Assembly: GCF_029076845.1 (NCBI RefSeq)
Contig: NZ_JARESE010000010.1
Coordinates: forward strand, 124,001 to 188,000
Source of the DNA: Novosphingobium album (ex Liu et al. 2023)
GTDB taxonomy: Bacteria > Pseudomonadota > Alphaproteobacteria > Sphingomonadales > Sphingomonadaceae
DNA length: 64,000 bases
Reading direction: 5' to 3'
The translations under genes and the position numbers were made by a program. Of this stretch, positions 53,534 through 61,818 are shown piece after piece (positions within the stretch are counted from its first letter, which is position 1; every line of letters begins with the position of its first letter). The notes below the pieces were generated by a model that was not told where the DNA came from, made no database searches, and saw only the letters and a list, made by a program, of their open reading frames with translations.

Positions 53534-55861
53534 ATGAGGGATCAGTCGCTTCGTGCAGCCGCGCTGGCTTGCACGGCAATCGCCGCGCTTTCGGTTTCCA
53601 CCGTCGCCTACGGCGCCCCCGGCGAGACCGCGCAGGCCACCGACAACGGCCTGGAAGAAATCATCGTGACCGCGCAGCACCGCTCGGAAAACCTGCAGGA
53701 AGTGCCGATCGCGGTCAGCGCGGTGACGGCGAACGCGCTGCGGGAATCGGGCGTCGACACCTCGCGCGACTTGCCGCAGATCGTCCCCAGCGTGCAGTTC
53801 TCCCGCTCGGGCGCGAGCGGCTTCTTCTTCGTGCGCGGCGTCGGCACGACCAACGGCTCTTCGGGCGAAGAAAGCGCCAATGCCGTCTACGTCGATGGCG
53901 TCTACATGGCCGACCTTGGCCAGACGATCAACAATTTCAATAACATAGAACGCATCGAAGTGCTCAAGGGGCCGCAGGGCACGCTGTTCGGGCGCAATGC
54001 CACCGGCGGCCTGATCCACATCATCACGCGCGAGCCGGGCAACGATCTTGAACTGGACGGCCGTATCGGCTTTGCCAACTACGATACGATCAATGCGCAG
54101 GTCTATGCCACCGGGCCGATCACCAACACGCTCAGCATGGATGTCGCGCTGACCAAGCTCTACCAGGGCAAGGGCTGGGGCCGCAATCTCACGCTCGATC
54201 GCAAGAACAAGATCCAGGATTACCAGGGCGCGCGGTCCAAGCTGATGCTGCGGCCCAGCGACGCCGTGAAGCTGACGCTGGCCGGCGACTACTATGAGGG
54301 CGAGGACAATCTCGCGCTGGGCTACCGCATCTCGCCCGGAACGGTGAACGCGGGCGGGGCGACCTCGCCTTCGGGCTGGAACACCACGCTCAACGACTAT
54401 CCGTTGACCAAACAGCGCATCTGGGGCCTCAGCCTGACGGGCGAGGCCGATCTGGGCTTTGCCACGCTGACCAGCATCTCCGCCTTCCGCAAGAGCCGCA
54501 ACGCCAGCGACTTCGACGTCGATGGCGGCCCGGCGCCCCTGCTGCGGATCACCTTCGTTTCGGGCACGAAATCGTTCCAGCAGGAAGTCCGCCTCGCCTC
54601 GGACGATACCCGGCCGCTCGCCTGGCAGCTTGGCGTGTTCTACCTCTATTCCGATGCGGACAACGATTCGCACTTCACCGGCGCGGCCTTCCCCGCCACG
54701 CTTCGCGAACAGCACATCCTGGGCAGGCTGAAGAGCGATTCCTACGCGGCCTTCGGCGAGCTGACTTACGCGATCACGCCGACCACCAAGCTGACCGGCG
54801 GCATCCGCTACACCAAGGACAAGCGCCATTTCGTCGCCAGCCAGGGCAACGTGCTGGCAGCGACCGGGGAGGAAATCCGTTCGGGCACGGTAACGATCCC
54901 CAGCGGTCAGCCGCTGTTCGCGCCCGGCGTACAGGATTCGCGCCTCAGCTATGGCAAGGTGACATGGCGCGTGGCGCTGCGGCAGGACATCACCGACGAC
55001 GTGAGCGTCTATGCCTCGGCCAACCGGGGCTTCAAGTCAGGCTCCTACAGCCTGCAGAACCCGCTCAACGACCCCTACCTGCCGCAGTACATCACGGCTT
55101 ACGAGATCGGCCTCAAGTCCGAGCTGTTCGACCGCAAGCTGCGGTTCAACATCTCGGGCTTCCATTACGACATCAGCGACTACCAGGTCCGCTCGGCGGC
55201 GACATCGAACCCCGGTTCCTCGCTGGTGCTCAACGCCGCGACCGTGAAGGTCGATGGCGTGGAGATGGAGTTCGAGGCCGCGCCCACCGATGGCCTGCGC
55301 CTGTTCGGCGGCGCGACCTGGCTCAATTCGCGCTTCGACAAGTTCGGCGGGCCGGGCGCGGAATTCCAGGCGCCGATCACTTATGCCAACGCCAACTCGT
55401 CAGCCGATCCGCTGCAGCGCACGCGCTGCCTGGTGCCCGCGTCGGACGGTTCGGCCAATCCGGGCCAGATCGGCACCGGCCCGCTGACCGGCGGCTTCAC
55501 CACCTGCTTCGGCGACGTTTCCGGCAACAAGACGCCCAATGCGCCCAAGCTCGCCGCCAGCCTTGGCGCCAGCTACACGGTGCCGGTGGGCGAAACCGGC
55601 GAACTGCGCTTCACCGGGCTCTACAGCTATAACGACGGCTATTACTTCGAATCCGACAATGTGCAGAAGCAGGGTTCCTACAGCCTGGTGAACGCCTCGG
55701 TGGAATATCGCCCGTCGGAGAATCTGGGCGTCGAGATCTGGGGCCGCAACCTGGGCAACAAGCAATACGCGGTCCAGAAGATCTCCAGCAGCGGCCTGTC
55801 GGTGGTGGAAGGCCTGGGCGCCCCGCGCACTTATGGGGTGAACCTCAACTTCAACTTCTGA
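53534..55861 (+). CDS. TonB-dependent outer-membrane receptor 2
   Basis: A 775-residue receptor. Signal peptide ends VAYGAPG; TonB box EEIIVTAQHRSENLQEVPIA; plug with FVRGVGTTNGSSGEESANAVYV and ERIEVLKGPQGTLFGRNATGG; C-terminal RTYGVNLNFNF typical of the last barrel strand. The sequence resembles sphingomonad receptors for aromatic or plant-derived compounds, not classical siderophores. A good AGGAGAGGG site precedes the ATG. Flanked by the TetR gene and a palindromic repeat, it is probably the uptake gate of the local cluster. Confidence 0.92.
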   Translation: MRDQSLRAAALACTAIAALSVSTVAYGAPGETAQATDNGLEEIIVTAQHRSENLQEVPIAVSAVTANALRESGVDTSRDLPQIVPSVQFSRSGASGFFFVRGVGTTNGSSGEESANAVYVDGVYMADLGQTINNFNNIERIEVLKGPQGTLFGRNATGGLIHIITREPGNDLELDGRIGFANYDTINAQVYATGPITNTLSMDVALTKLYQGKGWGRNLTLDRKNKIQDYQGARSKLMLRPSDAVKLTLAGDYYEGEDNLALGYRISPGTVNAGGATSPSGWNTTLNDYPLTKQRIWGLSLTGEADLGFATLTSISAFRKSRNASDFDVDGGPAPLLRITFVSGTKSFQQEVRLASDDTRPLAWQLGVFYLYSDADNDSHFTGAAFPATLREQHILGRLKSDSYAAFGELTYAITPTTKLTGGIRYTKDKRHFVASQGNVLAATGEEIRSGTVTIPSGQPLFAPGVQDSRLSYGKVTWRVALRQDITDDVSVYASANRGFKSGSYSLQNPLNDPYLPQYITAYEIGLKSELFDRKLRFNISGFHYDISDYQVRSAATSNPGSSLVLNAATVKVDGVEMEFEAAPTDGLRLFGGATWLNSRFDKFGGPGAEFQAPITYANANSSADPLQRTRCLVPASDGSANPGQIGTGPLTGGFTTCFGDVSGNKTPNAPKLAASLGASYTVPVGETGELRFTGLYSYNDGYYFESDNVQKQGSYSLVNASVEYRPSENLGVEIWGRNLGNKQYAVQKISSSGLSVVEGLGAPRTYGVNLNFNF

Positions 55862-55868
55862 GAACTGG

Positions 55869-56009
55869 TTGGGAAATGCGCCTCTCGGCGCATGGTGGCA
55901 CCGGCCCGTTCCCCCACCCGGCCTCCCATCGGAATGGTACTCTGTGGGAGGCCGGGTGGGGGAGCGGGCCGGCGCCGCCTGGAAATGCGCTCTTCCGCGC
56001 ATTTCCCAA
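55869..56009. repeat. 141-bp long palindromic repeat after TonB-dependent receptor 2
   Basis: TTGGGAAATGCGC (55869-55881) is inverted exactly at 55997-56009. Inside, 32-base arms (55897-55928 and 55945-55976) match at 30 of 32 positions with the two differences forming G-U pairs in RNA. The whole element could fold as one cruciform or hairpin. It starts eight bases after the receptor stop. A half copy follows the other receptor (42135-42185). Confidence 0.85.
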
Positions 56010-56209
56010 CAGACTCCGACATAAACGCCGCCCGATCGGACTCTCCCGTCCTGAAACGCGCGATATCCCCATATGGGGATTCTCTTCCGGCCGGTCCTGT
56101 GATGACTAGCGGCCTGTCCCGCCCCCTCCCGCGACGCGTCGGCCAACGGCGAGCATCGCCGTGGGGGCGGCGGGCAGGCGCGAACAGAACATCGAGGGAC
56201 AGGAAACAC

Positions 56210-57016
56210 ATGGATCTGCAACTCAAGGGCCGCCGCGCCCTCGTCACCGGCAGCAGCAGCGGGATCGGCGAAGCCGTCGCCCGGATGCTGGCCGACGAAG
56301 GCGCCGCCGTGGTGGTCCACGGCCGCAACCGTGAACGCGCGGAGAAGGTCGCGGCCGATATCAACGCCGCCGGCGTGGCGATCGGCGAGCTGTCGACCGA
56401 CGCGCTCGCCGCCAGCGTCCATGCGGAGGCTTGCGCCGCGCTGGGCGGCAATATCGAGATCCTGATCAACAACGCCGGCGGCAGCTCCACCGGCAACACC
56501 GCCAGGCCGCCGATCGAGATCAGCACCGACGACTATATCTCCAACTATCACGCCAACGCGCTGGCGGCCGTGCGGCTGTGCCAGCTTTGCGTGCCGGACA
56601 TGACGGCGGCGAAATTCGGGCGGATCATCAACGTGTCGAGCGCGGTCGCCGTTCAGCCCAACAACCTGGGGGCGGATTATTCCGGCGCGAAATCGGCGCT
56701 GAACAACTTCACCGTCAGCCTGGCCGGCTCGCTCAAGGGCCTGGGCATCACGGCCAACACGCTTTCGCCCGGCATCATCATGGTCGATGGCCTGCTGCGC
56801 TTCGGGCGCCAGAAGTTCGGCGACCCGGACATGTCGTTCGAGGAAGTGAGCGAGCGCTTCGCGGCCGAGAAGGTGTTCGACATGCCGCCAGTGGGCCGGC
56901 TGGGCATCCCGCGCGATCTCGCGGTCGTCGCCTGTATGCTGGCCAGCCCGCTGTCGGGCTTCATCACCGGCGCGAACTATCGCGTCGATGGCGGCCAGGT
57001 GCGCAGCCTGAACTGA
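56210..57016 (+). CDS. Short-chain dehydrogenase/reductase
   Basis: A 268-residue SDR. Nucleotide motif TGSSSGIG, NNAG (INNAGGSS), Ser in NVSSAVA and YSGAKSALNNF with Tyr/Lys, and YRVDGGQVRSLN at the end. It differs from the enzyme at 49975, sharing only the family motifs. AGGA lies before the ATG at 56210; the frame extends upstream through the repeat but without a ribosome site. It precedes a DapB-fold gene by 89 bases in the same direction. Confidence 0.9.
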   Translation: MDLQLKGRRALVTGSSSGIGEAVARMLADEGAAVVVHGRNRERAEKVAADINAAGVAIGELSTDALAASVHAEACAALGGNIEILINNAGGSSTGNTARPPIEISTDDYISNYHANALAAVRLCQLCVPDMTAAKFGRIINVSSAVAVQPNNLGADYSGAKSALNNFTVSLAGSLKGLGITANTLSPGIIMVDGLLRFGRQKFGDPDMSFEEVSERFAAEKVFDMPPVGRLGIPRDLAVVACMLASPLSGFITGANYRVDGGQVRSLN

Positions 57017-57105
57017 GCAACGCCGGGCCCAGCGCCATCACGACAAGGCCGGCGCCGGGCGAAAGACCCCGCGCGCCGCGACAATCGAGGGAAGGAAGCC
57101 TTAGC

Positions 57106-58167
57106 ATGTCAGAGTCCGAGAAAACCTATCGCGTCATCCAGTGGGCCACCGGCACGGTCGGCAAGGCGGCGCTGAAATACTTCATCGAGAACCCGGTGAC
57201 AGAGCTGGTCGGCGTCTACGTCACCAATCCAGAGAAGGTGGGCAAGGACGCGGGCGACCTCGTCGGCCTGCCCCGAACCGGCGTGACGGCGACGAACGAC
57301 GCCGATGCGATCATCGCGATGGAGGCCGATTGCGTGCTGTTCGCGCCGCTCAACATGGCGGCCACCACGCTCGATCTGATCTGCCGCCTGCTGGCATCAG
57401 GCAAGAACGTGATCTCGCCCGCCGGCCCGTTCCTGCCCAACAAGTGGTTTCCCGATGAGACCGCGCGGATCGAGGCGGCCTGCCGCGCGGGCGGCAGCTC
57501 CTATCACGGCTGCGGCATCCATCCCGGCTTTTCCGGCGATATCCTGCCGCTCACGCTGACGCGGCTGATGAGCCGGGTCGATTGCGTCGAAGTCACCGAG
57601 ATCATCGACAAGCTGCGCAACCCGATGATCTATACCGAGGTCATGGGCTTCGGCGCCGACCCCGAAGAGCTGCTGGCCAATCCCCGTCGGTCGCCCGAAA
57701 CCTACAAGTATTTCTATTCGTCGATGGCGATGATCGCCGAAAGCCTGGGCCAGACGATCGAGAACGTGACGGTGAAGTTCGAGGTTTCCCGGGCCCTGAA
57801 GGACATCGTCCATCCCCACGGCGTGGTCAAGGCCGGCATGGTCGGCGGGCAGCACTATGAATGGACCGCCTGGGTCGAAGGGGCGCCGCTGGTGGTCTAT
57901 CACTTCTACTGGCAGCTTGGCGAAGACCTCGATCCGCTGTGGGAAGAAGGCGAGGCGCGCTACCGCATCGTGATCAAGGGCGATCCGCCGCTGGAATGCC
58001 ACCTGATGGGCGGCAAGGACGCCGATGGCCGCCACCCCTTCCTCGGCCTGCCGTGGACCGGGCTGGTGGGCTGCACCGTCGTCCCGCAGATCTGCGATGC
58101 CGCCCCGGGCGTGGTGACGCACCTTGACCTGGGCGTCGTGCAGCCGCGCGGGCTGGTGCGCCGCTGA
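57106..58167 (+). CDS. DapB-fold NAD(P)H-dependent reductase of unknown substrate
   Basis: A 353-residue protein. The N-terminal Rossmann motif is RVIQWATGTVGKAALKYF, with PVTELVGVYVTNPEKVGKDAG after it; the fold is that of dihydrodipicolinate reductase N-terminal/2,4-diaminopentanoate dehydrogenase-like proteins common in actinobacteria and sphingomonads. The C-terminal half (GGSSYHGCGIHPGFSGD on) is specific to this family. It lacks the lysine-pathway DapB C-terminus, so a catabolic dehydrogenase role is more likely. GGGAAGGAAG precedes the ATG. Confidence 0.75.
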   Translation: MSESEKTYRVIQWATGTVGKAALKYFIENPVTELVGVYVTNPEKVGKDAGDLVGLPRTGVTATNDADAIIAMEADCVLFAPLNMAATTLDLICRLLASGKNVISPAGPFLPNKWFPDETARIEAACRAGGSSYHGCGIHPGFSGDILPLTLTRLMSRVDCVEVTEIIDKLRNPMIYTEVMGFGADPEELLANPRRSPETYKYFYSSMAMIAESLGQTIENVTVKFEVSRALKDIVHPHGVVKAGMVGGQHYEWTAWVEGAPLVVYHFYWQLGEDLDPLWEEGEARYRIVIKGDPPLECHLMGGKDADGRHPFLGLPWTGLVGCTVVPQICDAAPGVVTHLDLGVVQPRGLVRR

Positions 58168-58278
58168 GCCAGCGCGATGCCCGCGGCCGCATCGCCATGC
58201 GGCCGCGGGCAGGGCCCCAAGACGCGCGGATCGCACCGCGCGCTTGCATGGCGGCCTTGCCGGCGCCAATCAGCCGGG

Positions 58279-58731
58279 ATGCGCATTGCCCTGTTCGAAC
58301 CGGAAATCGCCGGCAACGTCGGTGCCGTCCTGCGCCTGGGCGCCTGCCTGGGCGCGGCCGTGGACCTGATCGAGCCCATGGGGTTCGCGTGGGATGACCG
58401 CAGGGTCCGCCGCGCGGCGATGGACTATATCGACCATGTCACCATCGCCCGCCATGCCGGCTTCGATGCGTTCAGGGCCGCAATCGGTTCGCGAAGGCTG
58501 GTGCTGTTCACCACGAAGAGCGATCAATCGATCTATGATTTCGGCTTCATGCCCGACGATGTCCTGCTCTTCGGCAAGGAAAGCGCGGGCGTGCCCGCCG
58601 CGATAGCCGGCGCCTGCCACGCCCGGGTGCGCATCCCCATGCGGCCGCAAGTACGCTCGATGAACCTTGCCTCGTCAGCCGCCATCGCGCTTGGCGAAGC
58701 CTTGCGCCAGACGGCGACCTTGCCGGATTGA
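58279..58731 (+). CDS. trmL: tRNA (cytidine/uridine-34 2'-O)-methyltransferase
   Basis: A 150-residue SPOUT methyltransferase of the TrmL/YibK type, which methylates the wobble ribose of some leucine tRNAs. It begins MRIALFEPEIAGNVGAVLRLG; LVLFTTKSDQSIYDFGF, LFGKESAGVP and IPMRPQVRSMNLASSAAIALGE form the knotted SAM site. The ATG at 58279 follows CCGGG; an upstream ATG at 58177 gives 34 unsupported residues. Confidence 0.95.
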   Translation: MRIALFEPEIAGNVGAVLRLGACLGAAVDLIEPMGFAWDDRRVRRAAMDYIDHVTIARHAGFDAFRAAIGSRRLVLFTTKSDQSIYDFGFMPDDVLLFGKESAGVPAAIAGACHARVRIPMRPQVRSMNLASSAAIALGEALRQTATLPD

Positions 58732-58753
58732 CGCAAGTGAAAGAGGCAATCGC

Positions 58754-58829
58754 TGGTGGGCGGTGACGGGCTCGAACCGCCGACCCTCTCGGTGTAAACG
58801 AGATGCTCTACCAACTGAGCTAACCGCCC
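58754..58829 (-). tRNA. tRNA-Val (anticodon TAC)
   Basis: 76 bases with encoded CCA. Acceptor GGGCGGT pairs with ACCGCCC; D-arm GCTC..GAGC; anticodon stem CTCGT/ACGAG-type around TTTACAC, anticodon TAC; T-arm GGCGGTTCGAGCCCGTC. The 72-bp repeat seen after the other two tRNAs is absent here. Confidence 0.95.
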
Positions 58830-58975
58830 GGCACAGCCGAGGGCCGGGATTTAGCGGGTTTGCGCTTCGGGTCAATGGCCGCGCGCATGGCGTGGCGCGG
58901 CCAGGGCGAGGCATGGCTTGCGAAAGTGGCTGGCGGCGGTAAACGATTGGCCCAGGTCGTTGCCGCGAAGGTCAT

Positions 58976-60649
58976 GTGGACGAAAGCCCGCCCTACCAGT
59001 TCAAGCCGCATGAACGGCCGACCCTGCCAGGGTCGCCGGCCAACCCGGATCATCCGACGCGCCGGCGCCTGTTCTACCTGCTGATCGGCGCGCTGATCGG
59101 CGTCACCGGCGGGCTGGGCAACGCGCTGGTCGCGGTCAACCTCTCTTTCGCGCAAGGCACGCTGGGGCTCGATTCGGACGAGAGCGTGCTGCTGACCGCC
59201 GCCTATCTGATGACCAACACCACGGCCAACCTGCTGATGGTGAAATACCGCCAGCAATTCGGCCTGCAATCCTTCGTCCGCTACATGCTGGCGATCTATG
59301 CGGCGGCGACGGTGCTGCACCTGTTCGTGCACGATTTCTCCTCCTCGGTCATGGTCCGCGCGGCGAGCGGGTTTTCCGCCAGCGCGCTGTCCACGCTGAC
59401 CATCCTCTATCTGATGCAGGGCCTGCCCGCCGCCAGGCGGCTGGCCGGGGTGATGATCGGCATCTCGATCCCGCAGCTTGCCACGCCGCTGGCGCGCGCG
59501 CTTTCGCCGCACCTGCTGGTTTCGGGCGACTGGCACATGGTCTACTGGTTCGAGCTTGGCCTGGTGCTGGCCACGCTGGCGGCGGTGATGGCGCTGCCGC
59601 TGCCGCCCAGCGAGCGCAGCGAGGTGTTCGAGCGCGGCGATTTCCTGACTTTCGCGCTGCTCGCGCCGGGGCTCTGGCTGCTGATCGCAGTGCTTTCGGA
59701 AGGGCGCATCCAGTGGTGGACCGAGCGGGCGTGGATGGGCTGGGCCTCGGCCGCCAGCCTGGTGCTCGTCACCACGGCGCTGATGTTCGAGCATCGCCGC
59801 GCCAATCCCCTGATCAACACGCGCTGGCTGGGCACGCGCGAGATGGCGCGGCTGATGCTGGTGGCGGCGGCCGTGCGCGTGCTCCTGTCCGAACAGGCGT
59901 TCGGCTCGGTCGGCCTGCTGACCGTGCTGGGGATGCTGAACGACCAGATGGTCACGCTCAATCTCATCATCGTCGCCGCGTCGGTCGCCGGGATGCTGGT
60001 GGCGGTGATCACGTTCAACCCCGCCGACGTGACCCGGCCGATCGCGATCGCGGTGCTGATCATCGCGATCGGCGCCTTCCTCGATGCCGACGCGACCAAC
60101 CTGACGCGGCCCAGCAGCTTCTATCTCAGCCAGGCGCTGATCGGCTTCGCCTCGCTGCTGTTCATGGCGCAGGCCATGGTGATCGGCATTTCGCGCACGC
60201 TGCTGGCCGGGCCCCGGCACCTCGTCAGCTTCGTGGTGCTGTTCGGCCTCAGCCAGAGCATCGGCGGGCTGATCGGATCGGCACTGCTGGGCACGTTCCA
60301 GACCGTGCGCGAGAAGTTCCATTCGCACGAGCTGGTCCAGTCGATCGTCATGACCGATCCGATCGTCGCCGCGCGCGTGCGGGCGGGATCGGGCGCGGTG
60401 GGCGGCGTGATCGGCGATCCGGCCTTGCGCGGAGCCGAAGGAGCGGCGCTGCTGGCCCAGCAAGTGGCGCGCGAGGCCAATATCCTGGCCTATAACGATG
60501 TGTTCCTGCTGGTCGGCATCCTCTCGCTGCTGGTGCTGCTGTGGGGTCTGCTGATCCGCCGCGGCATCCGCCTGCGCGGAGAGGACTCGCCGATCATCCT
60601 GCTCCAGCGTAGGTTGCAGGCCGCGTCCGGGGGAGCAGCCAAGACATGA
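58976..60649 (+). CDS. MFS drug:H+ antiporter, EmrB/DHA2-like
   Basis: A 557-residue inner-membrane transporter with about 14 helices (DHA2 size). The N-terminal cytoplasmic stretch is Pro-rich. The first helix carries LFYLLIGALIGVTGGLGNALVAV, and LSQSIGGLIGSALLGTF in the later half is typical. GTG at 58976 (GTG GAC GAA) is taken as start with AAGG upstream. First gene of an operon with HlyD/EmrA and NodT genes, joined by 4-base overlaps, a complete tripartite pump. Confidence 0.88.
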   Translation: MDESPPYQFKPHERPTLPGSPANPDHPTRRRLFYLLIGALIGVTGGLGNALVAVNLSFAQGTLGLDSDESVLLTAAYLMTNTTANLLMVKYRQQFGLQSFVRYMLAIYAAATVLHLFVHDFSSSVMVRAASGFSASALSTLTILYLMQGLPAARRLAGVMIGISIPQLATPLARALSPHLLVSGDWHMVYWFELGLVLATLAAVMALPLPPSERSEVFERGDFLTFALLAPGLWLLIAVLSEGRIQWWTERAWMGWASAASLVLVTTALMFEHRRANPLINTRWLGTREMARLMLVAAAVRVLLSEQAFGSVGLLTVLGMLNDQMVTLNLIIVAASVAGMLVAVITFNPADVTRPIAIAVLIIAIGAFLDADATNLTRPSSFYLSQALIGFASLLFMAQAMVIGISRTLLAGPRHLVSFVVLFGLSQSIGGLIGSALLGTFQTVREKFHSHELVQSIVMTDPIVAARVRAGSGAVGGVIGDPALRGAEGAALLAQQVAREANILAYNDVFLLVGILSLLVLLWGLLIRRGIRLRGEDSPIILLQRRLQAASGGAAKT

Positions 60650-61818
60650 GCGAAGACCAGCAAGCCGGCGAGCCGCGCGGCGACACCCCGCCCGCCACCG
60701 AGGCCGCGCGCGCGCCCGCTCCGGCGGAAGCTCCTGCCGCACCGGAAGCCCCGCCGGCGGCCGATCCCGAGGATGGCTGGAAGCCGCCGGCCAAAAGCCG
60801 CCTTGCCGTGGTGGCGATCGCGCTGATCGCGCTGGCAGGCGTGCTGGCCATTCTCTACGCGTGGCAGTTGCCGCCGTTCGCCGGCTGGTCCGAGGATACC
60901 GACAACGCCTATGTGCGCGGCCGGGTGACGATCATCAGCCCGCAAGTCAGCGGCTATGTCACTTCGGTGCCGGTCCGCGATTTCGCCACCGTGAAGCAGG
61001 GCCAGATCCTGGCGACGATCGACCGCCGGATCTATGCCGCCCGGGTCGAGCAGGCGAAGGCGAACCTCGCCGCGCAGATGGCCGCGCTGGCCAATTCGCA
61101 ACAGGCCCAGCGCGCGCGCGAAGCGGCGCTGGGCGGGCAGAACGCCGCGATCGACAGCGCCCGCGCGCAACTGGTCAAGGCGCAGGCCGACATGCGCCGC
61201 GCCGATGCGCTGGTGGCGGACGGATCGATCTCCTCGCGCGAACGCGACCAGACGCGCGCCGCCCTGCTCGCGGCCGAGGCGGCAGTGCGCCAGGCGCAGG
61301 CGGCGCAGAACGTGGGCACGCAGGACGTGCGCTCGGTGATCGTCGGGCGCGGCGGGCTCGAAGCCGCAGTGGAAGCCGCCAGGGCGCAGCTTCACCTGGC
61401 CCAGATCGATCTCGACAATACGCTGATCCGCGCGCCGAGCGATGGCCAGTTGTCCGAAGTCGGCGTGCGCAACGGCGCCTATGTCACGGCGGGCACCCAG
61501 CTCATGTTCCTGGTGCCGCGCGATTTCTGGGTGATCGCCGCCTTCAAGGAAGCGCAGACGCACAACATGCGCGTGGGCCAGCCGGTGACGTTCCGGGTCG
61601 ATGCGCTGGGCGGCGCGCGCCTTGCCGGCCATGTCGAAAGCCTCTCTCCGGCGGCGGGATCGGAATTCGCCGTGCTCAAGTCCGACAATGCCACCGGCAA
61701 CTTCGTCAAGGTGGCGCAGCGCATCTCGGTGCGCATCCGCATCGATCCGGGGCAGAGCCTGATGCAGCGGCTGCGCCCGGGCATGTCGGTGGAAGTCCGC
61801 GTGGCGACCGACCAATGA
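60646..61818 (+). CDS. HlyD/EmrA-family membrane fusion protein
   Basis: A 390-residue periplasmic adaptor. An acidic/Pro-rich cytoplasmic start, one membrane helix (about 47-67, LAVVAIALIALAGVLAILYAW), then EDTDNAYVRGRVTIISPQVS and the lipoyl/biotinyl-like hairpin with a long helical region (about 130-200); SEVGVRNGAYVTAGTQLMFLV closes the second half. It bridges the MFS pump to the outer-membrane channel. Overlaps its neighbours on both sides. Confidence 0.93.
   Translation: MSEDQQAGEPRGDTPPATEAARAPAPAEAPAAPEAPPAADPEDGWKPPAKSRLAVVAIALIALAGVLAILYAWQLPPFAGWSEDTDNAYVRGRVTIISPQVSGYVTSVPVRDFATVKQGQILATIDRRIYAARVEQAKANLAAQMAALANSQQAQRAREAALGGQNAAIDSARAQLVKAQADMRRADALVADGSISSRERDQTRAALLAAEAAVRQAQAAQNVGTQDVRSVIVGRGGLEAAVEAARAQLHLAQIDLDNTLIRAPSDGQLSEVGVRNGAYVTAGTQLMFLVPRDFWVIAAFKEAQTHNMRVGQPVTFRVDALGGARLAGHVESLSPAAGSEFAVLKSDNATGNFVKVAQRISVRIRIDPGQSLMQRLRPGMSVEVRVATDQ

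Noticed and set aside
57106..58167. Lysine-pathway DapB
   Set aside because: Only the N-terminal Rossmann fold is similar; the C-terminal part lacks DapB catalytic residues, and the context is a catabolic-type cluster.
58820..60742. Minus-strand open frame of 640 codons
   Set aside because: Antisense to the MFS transporter gene; rich in Gln, His and Arg with no fold signatures.
60861..61814. In-frame N-terminal extension of the NodT-like protein
   Set aside because: It would overlap the whole HlyD gene; the lipobox and ATGA overlap fix the start at 61815.
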